The translations under genes and the position numbers were made by a program. The notes under the pieces were generated by a model. It searched no databases. It was not told where the DNA came from and was given only the letters and a program-made list of their open reading frames with translations. Shown here piece by piece: positions 46,915-56,184 of a stretch of 64,000 bases of DNA. Location: contig NZ_VSZO01000012.1 in the NCBI RefSeq assembly GCF_008312935.1, positions 496,001 through 560,000 on the forward strand. The letters are read 5' to 3'. Each line of letters opens with the position of its first letter. The stretch's first letter is position 1. The DNA is from Roseiconus lacunae (GTDB lineage Bacteria; Planctomycetota; Planctomycetia; Pirellulales; Pirellulaceae).

Positions 46915-47165
46915 GGAGATGATTGGTGAGGAAAGATGCGAGGCTGGCGGCCGTAGACGATTCTGGGCCCTTTCTTGGATCGATTCTCAGAGAACTTGGA
47001 TCGGGTTACGACTTTTCGGATGCGTGAAAGGGTAGGGCACTGCCCATTGACGGGCAAAATTTGTTAGGATCTTCATCGTCTACGCGACACGGATCCGTCG
47101 CATCAGCGGCCAGTCTACCGCCCTTTTCCACCCGCCGAACACGCCCCATCGCTTTGACCCTCTTG

Positions 47166-48761
47166 ATGGCACTTTTCTTTGAGCCGCCGCTCGCTTCCTC
47201 ACTGGACGAGAACTTCTTCGTCTATTCCCTCGCCGGTGTCCTGGCCGGCGCGGTTCTGATGATGGGGTACCAGCGTTGGAAATACACCGTTTACAAGATC
47301 AAATTAGCGGAGCGAGCCGACGAGATCCTAAACGAAGCCAATCGCCAAGCCGAATCGATGAAATCTCAGATCGTGCTCGAAGCGAAAGAAGAGGCTTTGG
47401 AGATCAAGTCCAAGGGCGAAACAGAAATCGCCGACGCTCGCCGCAGCCAACTCGCCCGCGAAGAAAAACTTGACCGCCGCAGCGAGCAGCTCGACGTGCA
47501 AGAAGCGGACTTACGAAAACATCAACGTGGGTTGGAAAATGCCCAGCAACGGCTCGACTCGGGTCTCAAGATGCTTTCCAGCAAGCGAGAGGAACTCAAC
47601 AAGCTCGAAGAGCAACAAAAGCGATTGCTCGAGGCGATCTCCGGACTGACACGCAGTGAAGCGAAGGAAGAATTGCTCAGCGCACTCAAGGAAGAACTTG
47701 AGCACGAACGTGGCAAGGTCTTGCTGAAACAGAAAAAGGAAATCAACGAAGCGGCAAAAGAGCAAAGCCGTCAAATGCTGTTGACTGCCATGCAGCGTTA
47801 TTCGTCAGCGTTCACCGCCGATTCAACCACCAGCACCGTTGATGTCCCGACCGACGACATGAAAGGTCGTATCATCGGTCGCGAAGGACGCAATATTCGC
47901 GCCTTTGAAAAGGCAACCGGGATCGACGTGATCATCGACGATACCCCGGGCGTGGTGATCGTCAGTGGTTTTGATCCCGTCCGTCGCGAAATCGCTCGCC
48001 GTTCGCTGACCAGCCTGATCGCGGACGGTCGAATCCATCCGTCGAAAATCGAAGAAGTCGTTGAAGAAACGCGTCGCGAGATCAACGAATTGATCATGCA
48101 AAAGGGACGCGAAGCGGCCGACGAAGTCAACGTCCCCGGCTTACACGATCGTGTCATTGAATTGTTGGGACGACTCTACTTTCGGACGTCGTACAGCCAA
48201 AACGTGTTGCGGCACAGTATCGAAGTGGCATTTCTGTCCGGTATGATCGCCGAAATGTTGGGAATGAATGGCGATGTCGCCCGCCGTTGTGGGCTGTTGC
48301 ACGACATTGGAAAAGCCGCCGATCACGAACTCGAAGGTGGTCACCCAAAAATCGGTGCCGACATCCTGCGTCGAAACGGCGAATCAGCCGAAGTCGTCCA
48401 CGCCGCTTTCGGGCATCACGATGAAATTGTGATCGAGCACCCCTACACCGTCATCGTTGCCACTGCCGACGCCTGCAGTGCCTCCCGCCCGGGGGCTCGA
48501 CGCGAATCGCTCGAACGTTACATCAAACGAATGGAAGAACTCGAAGCGATCGCCCAACGGTTCGATGGCGTCCGGGAAGCCTACGCGATCAGCGCGGGAC
48601 GCGAACTTCGTGTGATCGTCGACAGCACGTCAACCAACGACGAACAAGCCGCGGTGATCTGCCATGAAATCGCCAAGGCTTTTGAGCGCGAATTGATGTA
48701 CCCCGGCGAAATAAAGGTCACCGTGCTGCGGGAAAGCTCCTTCACCGAAATCGCGAAATAG
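47166..48761 (+). CDS. rny: Ribonuclease Y
   Basis: 531 residues from the ATG at 47166; a TTG at 47061 would add 35 basic residues with no family support, though TTG codons at 47157 and 47163 remain possible. An N-terminal membrane anchor ([20 protein letters not shown]) is followed by a long coiled coil (about 60-215), a KH domain ([19 protein letters not shown]), and an HD hydrolase domain with [22 protein letters not shown]. This is the complete RNase Y plan; the enzyme starts bulk mRNA decay at the membrane. Length and motifs are normal. Convergent with the DUF5989 gene, 17 bp away. Confidence 0.95.
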   Translation: MALFFEPPLASSLDENFFVYSLAGVLAGAVLMMGYQRWKYTVYKIKLAERADEILNEANRQAESMKSQIVLEAKEEALEIKSKGETEIADARRSQLAREEKLDRRSEQLDVQEADLRKHQRGLENAQQRLDSGLKMLSSKREELNKLEEQQKRLLEAISGLTRSEAKEELLSALKEELEHERGKVLLKQKKEINEAAKEQSRQMLLTAMQRYSSAFTADSTTSTVDVPTDDMKGRIIGREGRNIRAFEKATGIDVIIDDTPGVVIVSGFDPVRREIARRSLTSLIADGRIHPSKIEEVVEETRREINELIMQKGREAADEVNVPGLHDRVIELLGRLYFRTSYSQNVLRHSIEVAFLSGMIAEMLGMNGDVARRCGLLHDIGKAADHELEGGHPKIGADILRRNGESAEVVHAAFGHHDEIVIEHPYTVIVATADACSASRPGARRESLERYIKRMEELEAIAQRFDGVREAYAISAGRELRVIVDSTSTNDEQAAVICHEIAKAFERELMYPGEIKVTVLRESSFTEIAK

Positions 48762-48778
48762 CAAGCACCGGACTAATT

Positions 48779-49090
48779 TCAAAACAGCGTGTAGATGAAG
48801 GGAGCCGCCGGCGAGGTTGTTACGAATGCGAGTGCGACCAGAAGCAGCAAGACCACCACAATTGGTAGCAACCACCACTTCTTATTGTAGCGCAAGAACC
48901 AGATGAACTCGCGGACCAAGCCCGGGTCACTGGTGTCCGCTTGGGCGTAAAACGTTTGCTCGGCGTCACCGCCGGACGGCTGCTGAGACAGTTCCGTGCT
49001 GGTTGTTGTCCGCTCAGCGCCGGACTGACCAGTTCGGTGGCCTGTCTGATCACCGAGTTGCGACTTTTGTTCTCGCTTCGCCATTTTCAA
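48779..49090 (-). CDS. DUF5989 family small membrane protein
   Basis: 103 residues. The N-terminal half is charged and Gln/Thr-rich without recognisable motifs. The C-terminal half, EFIWFLRYNKKWWLLPIVVV followed by a hydrophobic stretch and PFIYTLF at the end, is the full DUF5989 signature with one transmembrane segment. In other bacteria DUF5989 genes commonly lie beside SxtJ-type membrane protein genes, often in exopolysaccharide or carbamoyltransferase clusters; here it overlaps the SxtJ-like gene by 4 bp. No carbamoyltransferase is nearby. The role is unknown. Confidence 0.78.
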   Translation of the reverse strand: MKMAKREQKSQLGDQTGHRTGQSGAERTTTSTELSQQPSGGDAEQTFYAQADTSDPGLVREFIWFLRYNKKWWLLPIVVVLLLLVALAFVTTSPAAPFIYTLF

Positions 49091-49692
49091 AACATCCGGA
49101 AGTAAGACTCACCGTCGTTTAGCTCGCCGCGCTCAACGCTGCTGGTTTGTCGCCAAAAGGTCTCTGCGTCCACACCGCGACGCCGAATCGATCGACCGGA
49201 CCAGCGAAACCAAATTGCTAGCGGTGTGACTAGCAAATAGTACAGCACAGCCATGGCGATGAAAGTCGCTATCCATCGCAAGGGAAACGTCAACCGCTCG
49301 AACGCGTCGATCATCATCGATCGTCGGCTTGGCGCCACGAGATAGACGACACTGAACAGTAGGCCGGTGATAGCAATAAGGATGGCAACGATAGTGCCAA
49401 CTTTCGTCTGGCCTGCAACGCGATTGACCAACACCGCGAGCACTAGGCTTGAACAGGCCACTCCAATCCCCGACAGGACCGACGGCGGCAACTCGCCACC
49501 ATCCGGGGACAGAGCACCATCCGGGGACAGAGCACCATCCGGGGACAGAGCACCATCCGGGGACAGAGCACCATCCGGGGACAGAGCAGGGTTGCTTGCT
49601 AGCGACTGAGGTTGATTGCGATGACCGGGCATGGGGGACAGACCCTCTCTGTTAGGGCTTCCACTTCCAGAATTCGATTCAGACGGGGACAT
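49087..49692 (-). CDS. SxtJ-like membrane protein with hexapeptide repeat
   Basis: 201 residues. The N-terminal third is low complexity and holds five exact copies of ALSPDG (from the 18-bp repeat at 49498-49587). The rest contains four hydrophobic segments (about 71-90, 94-120, 136-160 and neighbours) and ends with WRQTSSVERGELNDGESYFRMF, the usual C-terminal pattern of SxtJ-like proteins, which end in YFRQF-type sequences. It overlaps the following DUF5989 gene by 4 bp. The repeat is outside the conserved domain, so its length may not matter for function. The start ATG lies inside a direct repeat, so the true beginning is uncertain. Confidence 0.7.
   Translation of the reverse strand: MSPSESNSGSGSPNREGLSPMPGHRNQPQSLASNPALSPDGALSPDGALSPDGALSPDGALSPDGGELPPSVLSGIGVACSSLVLAVLVNRVAGQTKVGTIVAILIAITGLLFSVVYLVAPSRRSMMIDAFERLTFPLRWIATFIAMAVLYYLLVTPLAIWFRWSGRSIRRRGVDAETFWRQTSSVERGELNDGESYFRMF
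49498..49587 (-). repeat. 18-bp tandem repeat, five exact copies
   Basis: ACCATCCGGGGACAGAGC (plus-strand reading) is repeated five times without mismatch. On the minus strand it encodes ALSPDG in the SxtJ-like protein. Exact identity suggests recent expansion. Its core GGGGACAGAGCAC resembles the GGGGACATAGCAC sequences just upstream of the gene. Confidence 0.95.
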
Positions 49693-49740
49693 GATTCAGA
49701 CGGGGACATAGCACGGTAATTCAGCGGGGGACATAGCACG
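49676..49740. repeat. Direct repeats overlapping the SxtJ-like gene start
   Basis: GATTCAGACGGGGACAT occurs at 49676-49692 and again at 49693-49709; a related copy, ATTCAGCGGGGGACATAGCACG, is at 49719-49740, and AGCACGG also follows the second copy. The first copy contains the annotated start codon. The array may derive from a dispersed element, and a relation to the coding repeat at 49498-49587 is possible. Confidence 0.8.
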
Positions 49741-50664
49741 ATTGCGTTGCTAGCGGTAGTTACGGAGACGGGATTCGTTCCTTAATGGCTGAAACGCAGT
49801 TTGCCCACTTCTGGTGTTTTACAAGCCAATATTTTGCGAGCAAATTGCGGAGCTGCTGGAATTTCAGGAGGCCGCTGATGAAACCATCCGTCAATGGTCT
49901 GCCGAATACGGAAGCCAAAAACTCGCCCGCTGAGCGTGGAGATGATAACCGCGGCGATCTCCCCGCCCCTGGTGCCTCCGACCAGCAATTTTGGGTTGAT
50001 TCGTTTTTCAGAACGGCGAGTCAATCTTAACCAATCCAACCATAGCAAGGTATTGTGACGGGCCCCCGACGGCCGAAGCGGTACTTGACAATCTACGCCA
50101 AAGCGGCTCATCCGGACTTAATGAACACCACCCAATTGAGCCAATTCTGTGTGACCGCCAAAATTGGCAAAAAAAGTCGCTCCACGGGCCCCCCGCCTTA
50201 ACTCGTCATCGCCTAACGAGTTACCGTTCGGAGGACGATTCGGAGGATTTAAAATGCCTAAATCTGCAGTTGACCGAGCGTGTGGGCCGCGTAACCTAGA
50301 GCTACCGATTGAGACCACTCGACGCGATTTTTCGCCTCGGGCAAGTTGGTCTTCGGCGACGTAAGCCTTTGCTATCTTTATAGTTGCGAACTTCGCTGCC
50401 GAATCCGACGACTGCCACCAGCGTCGAGATCACAAATTACCTATCTTCCGCGAGTTCGCCTCGCGTGGGGTTAACGCGGTCAGCTTGCGGCCACGGGCTG
50501 ACATTCGTTGATGGTTGGATTCCTCCGCTAATGCCGTCTCCGAAACCTCACGGACCGGGCGCAAGAGGTGCCCGGTCGCGAACGCTCGCGAAGGTAGAAC
50601 GACGATTGATCGTATCTGCCTCACATGCGTTCGACTCCGCTTCCATTTGCGTGGGCACCTTGAA
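49741..50664. other. Gene-poor, possibly degenerate region
   Basis: Over 920 bp with no intact gene that I can support. The left part contains fragments that look coding in several frames: a plus-strand stretch ending EYGSQKLAR before a stop near 49932, and a minus-strand frame with transposase-like similarity (listed separately). Further right are a 7-bp hairpin, ACCGGGC (50554-50560)/GCCCGGT (50570-50576), and plus-strand open frames at 50164-50364 and 50384-50725 that show no motifs. Decayed mobile DNA is a reasonable explanation. Confidence 0.4.
49782..50111 (-). pseudogene. Possible IS66-type transposase remnant
   Basis: A 109-codon minus-strand frame contains INPKLLVGGTRGGEIAAVI, which resembles the IS66-family C-terminal block of the form RKN-LFAG-D-GGE-AAVI-S. 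The flanking residues do not match and no other part of a transposase, terminal repeat or target duplication was found. If real, it is a short decayed fragment. The similarity could be chance. Confidence 0.32.
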
Positions 50665-52473
50665 TCAGTTTGGTCGCAGCCCCGCGATGAATTCTCCTCT
50701 GGTTTTTGCACCGCTAGAAACCTGAAGTCCCAACTCTTCGGCGAGCCGCGTCCACCGTTGCCGCAACTGATCGGACAGCGGTTCCTCGCGTTTTAGTTCA
50801 TGCCCGCGGTATGCCTCGTAGTATTGACTGGTGAGGTGTTTTCCACGCGATCGCATTTTTTTGGTCCCCGGTTCTAACCCATGCAATGCGCCGGCGGAAC
50901 CAAATCGCTGCACGGCAATAAAGTCTGGCTGCCCCGGTGAAACATCGCTGACATAGACCGTCGCGCCGCCGCCTTTCCAAATCCGTTCCTGCAGTTCTGA
51001 AACACCGACCTCCTGAACAGCAACTCCGTGTTGCAAAGACAGCACCGAAGCTTCACCTGCCGCGGTACCCAATGACATCCAAATCGGCTCGAGCCGCAAC
51101 GCACAGAATCCCACATGACTGGCGCTGCATGCGACGGGAACAAGGAGGTTACGTAACTGCTTCGGGACGATCACTCCGTAGGGAATTTGATAGGGAGCGA
51201 CAGCCTTGTAGAACTCGCCACGATGCGTTCCGCCGATCCGAGGCCCTTCGTGTCCCGTCCCATGACAGTTATGACTGTACTCGCCAACCGCGATCGCATC
51301 GCGGTGCAATTCAGCTCGCGAGTCACCTTGGGCGTACTCCGTGTCTGCTTCGGTGTAGACATACTGCCCGACCATTCGCCTCGCTTCACGCACGTAAATC
51401 TGAGGTGGTAGATAGCCGCTTTCTTGAAACTCATCGCGACAGAGCCCCCAGGTCGCAGCTTCGCTTCGAAACGGCTCTGGCACCGCCGCATCAGTTTGCA
51501 AAAAGTGAATCAATCCGAGTTGCCAATTGAGATGCTCTTGCTCGATTTTCCGACGCGTCGCCAAGTCTCCTTCGGGATAGTCAACATTGTGTCCCGGCAG
51601 CGATAACCTGACCAATCCTTTGGATACATCGTTGATGTCATGTTTCCGATTGGGGAGGGCAGGCAGATGTGCCTTCAAAATGAAGGGCCGTCCGGGATAA
51701 CCGAACGCGGCTTTAAACTTTCCCGCTTTAATTAACGGAACGACCGCAACATAGTCTTCGCGTCGATAATCATCTGGGACCGGGATGGCGATACGATTGG
51801 GTTCGTCTTGGGTCATGCAAAGGCGATAGTTGTAGCCTTGCAGCTGACGATCGGCCTTCAGCGGGGCCAACGACTCGCCATACTCTGACCGGGCCTCGCG
51901 GCCGACGCGGAATGGAACCCCGGCGGCGGCCAGTAAGTCCCCTTCGTAAGTCGCATCGATCACCATCTCTGGCACGACGACTGCCTCTCCGGAGGACGTT
52001 TCAAACCTTAGTTCTTGGATCGCCTGAGCATCGATTTTTGTGGAGGTCAAACGATGACGCTTAAGGATTCGAATCGTTGGCTTTTCGGCGAGCATTTCGT
52101 GAAAGACGAGCCGATTGACCGATGGCTCGCCGTGTGTTCCCTGCCATGAATCGCGAACCTGATCAGATTGTTCGCCGTAGTGTTTCACATAGTGACTTCG
52201 CACACGCTGGCTGAACTCGAGAAACGCACCGCTGAGCGATTCAAAACTGTGGAAATCCGAGTGCGACAGACCATGTGTAGTCAGTCCACCGATGCGGTTG
52301 GTCGGCTCGATCAACAGGACATCGATGTTTTCATCGGCGGCGGCGAGTGCGGCAGAGATCCCGCCGGGCGTCGCACCATAAATCGCGACATCACAATGCA
52401 ACGGTTCGCCGCCGCAGGCAAACGCGGGGGCGAGCACGGTTAGCAGCGCGACGATTACTTTGATTTCGGTCAT
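50665..52473 (-). CDS. Secreted FAD-dependent oxidoreductase
   Basis: 602 residues from the ATG at 52473, which gives a clean signal peptide (MTEIKVIVALLTVLAPAFA); a start at 52551 would hide it. FAD-binding motif DVAIYGATPGGISAALAAADE near residue 30, then NRIGGLTTHGLSHSDFHS, and DATYEGDLLAAAGVPFRVGR, all shared with the larger protein at 43523-45658, its paralogue. The middle contains YNYRLCMTQDEPNRI and EARRMVGQYVYTEAD blocks typical of the family. No C-terminal sugar-associated domain. The substrate is unknown. Its neighbours give no pathway context. Confidence 0.85.
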   Translation of the reverse strand: MTEIKVIVALLTVLAPAFACGGEPLHCDVAIYGATPGGISAALAAADENIDVLLIEPTNRIGGLTTHGLSHSDFHSFESLSGAFLEFSQRVRSHYVKHYGEQSDQVRDSWQGTHGEPSVNRLVFHEMLAEKPTIRILKRHRLTSTKIDAQAIQELRFETSSGEAVVVPEMVIDATYEGDLLAAAGVPFRVGREARSEYGESLAPLKADRQLQGYNYRLCMTQDEPNRIAIPVPDDYRREDYVAVVPLIKAGKFKAAFGYPGRPFILKAHLPALPNRKHDINDVSKGLVRLSLPGHNVDYPEGDLATRRKIEQEHLNWQLGLIHFLQTDAAVPEPFRSEAATWGLCRDEFQESGYLPPQIYVREARRMVGQYVYTEADTEYAQGDSRAELHRDAIAVGEYSHNCHGTGHEGPRIGGTHRGEFYKAVAPYQIPYGVIVPKQLRNLLVPVACSASHVGFCALRLEPIWMSLGTAAGEASVLSLQHGVAVQEVGVSELQERIWKGGGATVYVSDVSPGQPDFIAVQRFGSAGALHGLEPGTKKMRSRGKHLTSQYYEAYRGHELKREEPLSDQLRQRWTRLAEELGLQVSSGAKTRGEFIAGLRPN

Positions 52474-52956
52474 GACAAGTGAACTGGAGCGGAAGAAGAA
52501 TGGAGCGCTGGCGATGAATCGATGGGCGTCAGAGACGTTTGCCGTGCGCAAAGCATAACGAACGTCACACGCCCCGTCACAAAATCAGAGCGAAGGAGAT
52601 CGTTTCTGATTACGAGTCCGAATTCCGCTCTCATCTCTCGAAGCGGCATCAACGATTGTCGTTCGGATCTCCGAGCCGACAACGCTCAACGAAGCCGCTG
52701 ACGACTCGGAGAGTTGAGCGACAATCGGAGCAAAGAAAAGAGCGATAAGACTGGTAAAAGCAGTTCATCGACTTCCCTTACGACGTCCCCCTCACACGAC
52801 AGGATTGGTCGAATTTTGTCGTTTGCCGTAGCTGCCGAGCATCACAAAGCACCCTTGGCTTGGAGCAGTGAACTGCGCCGTATACCGGAAGGCGACTCAT
52901 CCATCGTGGTACGGCATTCGGACGATGGTTGATGTCGGATGGAACCAGCTTTGCGA
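52474..52956. other. Intergenic region with imperfect inverted repeat
   Basis: 483 bp without a supported gene. An imperfect inverted repeat is present: left arm 52651-52678 (AACGATTGTCGTTCGGATCT onward) and right arm 52702-52728, whose complement reads CCGATTGTCGCTCAACTCTC onward; about 21 of 27 positions match. It may be an interspersed repeat unit or an RNA hairpin. The region should also hold the promoter of the oxidoreductase gene. Confidence 0.45.
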
Positions 52957-53871
52957 TTACTCAACCAGCCGATCGCGAGCCGACACACCCCAGTACAAAA
53001 AGTGTGGTTGATTGCCAACGTAAGGCTTTGCGCGTCCGCACTCCCAAACCTTCTCACGTTTGTACTCGAGAATCAACGGCAGGTTTGCCAAACGAGCTGC
53101 GGCGAAGCGCCATTGCGGACCGTCGTCTAGATCAATCGCTTCGATCAACAATACCAATTCTGGATCCGTCCCCATCACGAAGGCAAACACCGCGCCGTCA
53201 ATCACGTGGTGACGCTTGCTTTGATAACGATAAAGCGGTTGAGCGAGCAGTCGTAACGATCCTTGTCCGTCGCTCAAGCCGGTAGGTATTTTTGCTTCAA
53301 ACCCACGGGCGAATTGCCTCATTTGGGTCAATCGCATCCGCTCGGTTTGCGCGGGCACCGGTGCATTTGGAATCTCGGCGGGCGTGACACCGGCTTCGGT
53401 CGTTGTCCAATCTGGAACAGCCCCGCGCCGACTTACGCGAGGCTCGTGTTTGGTGTCGATGCCGACGAGTGAAAGCGAATGAAACTCGTGCGATAGTCGA
53501 CGTTGGTTCGAATCAACAGGAGAGATGACCGACCAGATTGCGCCGATCACTTCCGGACGCCCGTCATTGGTCCAGACAAACGCGGCCCCGTGAGTGTCGC
53601 GAACGCGTACCGGATTGGTGAAAGTCAAGATTGGCGCGGGCTGCAGTTGCAGCAACTCTGCTTGATTTGCTGACCCTTCGCGACTGTCACTGCGAAACAT
53701 TTCGTACGCCGCCGCTTCGTCGCGGTAAATACCCAACCAACGCGTGCGTTGTTCCTTATTCAACGTATTGTCTTCGGCAACACCGTCTGTGGCCGAACGG
53801 TCTTGTGCCACCCCGGGGCTGGCAATGAAAACGGCAAGCGCAATCAGCATTCCAATCACTCTCGGTGACAT
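52957..53871 (-). CDS. Secreted hypothetical protein
   Basis: 304 residues from the ATG at 53871, with a signal peptide (SPRVIGMLIALAVFIASPGVAQ). I do not recognise a family. The mature part opens with a helical RTRWLGIYRDEAAAYEMF stretch, then beta-rich sequence with AFVWTNDGRPEVIGAIWSV, and ends in a LPLILEYKREKVWECG block and a PHFLYWG sequence. It reads like one of the conserved planctomycete exported hypotheticals. An extra upstream Met (53898) is possible but dilutes the signal peptide. It is divergent from the vWA gene across 282 bp. Confidence 0.7.
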   Translation of the reverse strand: MSPRVIGMLIALAVFIASPGVAQDRSATDGVAEDNTLNKEQRTRWLGIYRDEAAAYEMFRSDSREGSANQAELLQLQPAPILTFTNPVRVRDTHGAAFVWTNDGRPEVIGAIWSVISPVDSNQRRLSHEFHSLSLVGIDTKHEPRVSRRGAVPDWTTTEAGVTPAEIPNAPVPAQTERMRLTQMRQFARGFEAKIPTGLSDGQGSLRLLAQPLYRYQSKRHHVIDGAVFAFVMGTDPELVLLIEAIDLDDGPQWRFAAARLANLPLILEYKREKVWECGRAKPYVGNQPHFLYWGVSARDRLVE

Positions 53872-54153
53872 CGCATAGGCTCCCAGGCAAGACAACAAGA
53901 ATCAACGGTTAACAATTTAGTCACTACGTCTATTATGGCGTGACGCGTCAGTTCGATCAAATCTCCCTTGTCACAATTCGATGAGCGCTGTCGCGGCGCA
54001 AGACTGGAACCCGAAAATTGCCGCTTGTGATCCCGAGACGACAAGGGCAGGACTTCACGAGGGTCAGCTTCGGGAAAAGGCACGTCGTCCTCGGCGGGGG
54101 AGCTTCGGCTATACTAAACGGGGTCAATCTTTCTGAGAAAAAGGCACGCTCCT

Positions 54154-56052
54154 ATGAACGAAACGACAGCGAAGGCACTGCCTCGAATTCCGGAAGATCA
54201 ATCCGATCAAGAGTCATCGAAGAAATTTCAGCTCGTTACGAGTAGCTCCGTTTCGGTGCTCGTCCACACGGTGATCATCCTGGTGCTGGCGGTCATTACC
54301 GTCGACCTACAGAAATTCCAGGAGTTTGATTTGATCGCTTTACCGCCTCGACCGGTCGAAGACGATCCTCCAGTGGAGGTCGAACTGGAACCGGAGATCC
54401 AGGTCGTTCCTCCCGAAACCGCGTCACTATTTTCGGCAGCCCCGGCTCCCACCAATATGTCAGCCGGTGCGGCGACCACGCCGGTACTTGACCAGACGCT
54501 TGTCGCGAAAGCAGAAATGTCTGACTTACAGATTGCAGCTCCGACGATGGGGATCCCCGATTCGATGGCCCTCATTGAGGCGATTCCTGACGCGAAAGTG
54601 AAAGGAGAGGCGCGCGATATCGTAGACAACTATCAACAAGCGCTCGATCGATTAGCGCAAGAGCTACTTTGGATGCTCGATGAGGGGCCCGTTCTGGCAA
54701 TCTGGTGTTTCGATCAGTCCAACAGTATGAAAGACGACCAAAAAGAGATCCGGGATCGGATCGAATCCGTCTACCAACAACTCGGCCTCGACGGCCGTAG
54801 CCGGGGAAACGCACTGTGGACCGCCGTAACCAGCTATGGACAAGGTTTTGTCGATCACACCGCACATAAGCCGACGCCCAACTTGGATCAAATCCGAGCC
54901 GCCATCGATGCCGTACCGATCGACGAATCGGGCCTGGAAATGATGTGCAGCGCGGTCGGCAGGACAATCAATACCTACCGAGACATCTCTCGGCGAGGAC
55001 GGCAGATGGCTTTGATTTTGGTGACCGATGAAAGCGGCGAGCGAATCAATAACGATGCCTACCTGGAAGAAGCCATCGAAGTCGCGAAGGCCGCGAATTG
55101 CAAGGTTTATGTACTCGGTCGAGAATCTGTGTTCGGTTACCCCTATGCGTTCATCCGCTGGCGACACCCACAGACGAATCGAGTCCACTGGTTGCGAATC
55201 GACCGTGGCCCGGAGACAGGGTTTCCAGAACAGTTGCAAACCAACGGTTTTCGCAGACGCCATGATGCGTTCAGCAGTGGTTTCGGACCTTACGAACAAA
55301 CCCGCTTGGCACGTGAGACCAATGCGATCTTCTTTATGTTGCCTTCGGTGGAAACCGATTTAGTTCGCGCGACAAAAGTCAAATACGACATGGAAGCGTT
55401 GCGGCCTTATCGCCCCGACCTACGTGCCCGCATGGAAGTGCTGACGGACCGCAAAGAATTTCCCCTTCGAGCGTTGATCTGGCAGGTGATCCAAGATCTA
55501 AATCCCTACCAAGAAAAATCGAAAAACGTCGTCGAAATGCGAATGGACTTTTCGCTCGATCCACAAGAATTCGTTCAGCAAGCGAGACAGGAGCAAGCAA
55601 AGGCGAAGCAGCAACTTCAGTACATGGCCCGAGCGGAACAGTCATTGATCGAAGGCAAAAAGCTCCGCGATCAGGAAGCAGACCCACGCTGGCAAGCCAA
55701 CTACGATCTAGTCCTCGCGCAATTGGTCGCCTATCAGGCTCGGATATATGAATATGGAGTCGCCCTGGACGCATTCATGGCTAATCCAAAAACCGCACCG
55801 CAGACCAGAGGGGATCGAGTCCTTCATGACTGGGACATCCACACCGTCAAGCAAGTGAGAACCGAAGAAGCGAAACCCTATATCGATCGGGCTCGCAGCA
55901 TGTTCGCAGAAATCCAGGAAGAGCATCCCGGATCGCCCTGGGCGGCGCGTGCAAAGTGGGAACTGGATCGCGGTTTCGGAGTCGACCTTCGACCGCAGTA
56001 CGATCTTCCCTACAAGAACGTCCCCAATGCCATGGCACCGCCAAAACTCTAA
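54154..56052 (+). CDS. von Willebrand A domain membrane protein
   Basis: 632 residues. A single N-terminal transmembrane segment (SVSVLVHTVIILVLAVITV, about 33-52) and an acidic Pro-rich stretch (about 65-90) give a TonB-like N-terminus. The vWA domain starts near residue 180 with a complete MIDAS triad DQSNS (Asp187, Ser189, Ser191), and VTDESGE supplies a later metal-site Asp. A helical, Gln/Glu-rich region (about 470-600) follows. It is probably exposed outside the inner membrane and binds a divalent metal and a protein ligand. Convergent with the TPR genes at 56185-60363, which may act with it; in other planctomycetes similar genes sit near ExbB/ExbD-type genes, but none is here. Confidence 0.82.
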   Translation: MNETTAKALPRIPEDQSDQESSKKFQLVTSSSVSVLVHTVIILVLAVITVDLQKFQEFDLIALPPRPVEDDPPVEVELEPEIQVVPPETASLFSAAPAPTNMSAGAATTPVLDQTLVAKAEMSDLQIAAPTMGIPDSMALIEAIPDAKVKGEARDIVDNYQQALDRLAQELLWMLDEGPVLAIWCFDQSNSMKDDQKEIRDRIESVYQQLGLDGRSRGNALWTAVTSYGQGFVDHTAHKPTPNLDQIRAAIDAVPIDESGLEMMCSAVGRTINTYRDISRRGRQMALILVTDESGERINNDAYLEEAIEVAKAANCKVYVLGRESVFGYPYAFIRWRHPQTNRVHWLRIDRGPETGFPEQLQTNGFRRRHDAFSSGFGPYEQTRLARETNAIFFMLPSVETDLVRATKVKYDMEALRPYRPDLRARMEVLTDRKEFPLRALIWQVIQDLNPYQEKSKNVVEMRMDFSLDPQEFVQQARQEQAKAKQQLQYMARAEQSLIEGKKLRDQEADPRWQANYDLVLAQLVAYQARIYEYGVALDAFMANPKTAPQTRGDRVLHDWDIHTVKQVRTEEAKPYIDRARSMFAEIQEEHPGSPWAARAKWELDRGFGVDLRPQYDLPYKNVPNAMAPPKL

Positions 56053-56184
56053 GGGATCGCTTCGGCTGCTGAACCTTCAATCAACCTGCTCGCGAAATGG
56101 TTCTGGGGCCGATTCGGACCTGGGTTTCATAAAAGAAGCGGTGAATGACTCGTGGTTCGTCAACACCTAAAGCTACGATCAGCA

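Noticed and set aside
50384-50725. Plus-strand 113-codon frame before the second oxidoreductase
   Set aside because: Overlaps the oxidoreductase 3' end in antisense, with no recognisable domain or clear start signal.
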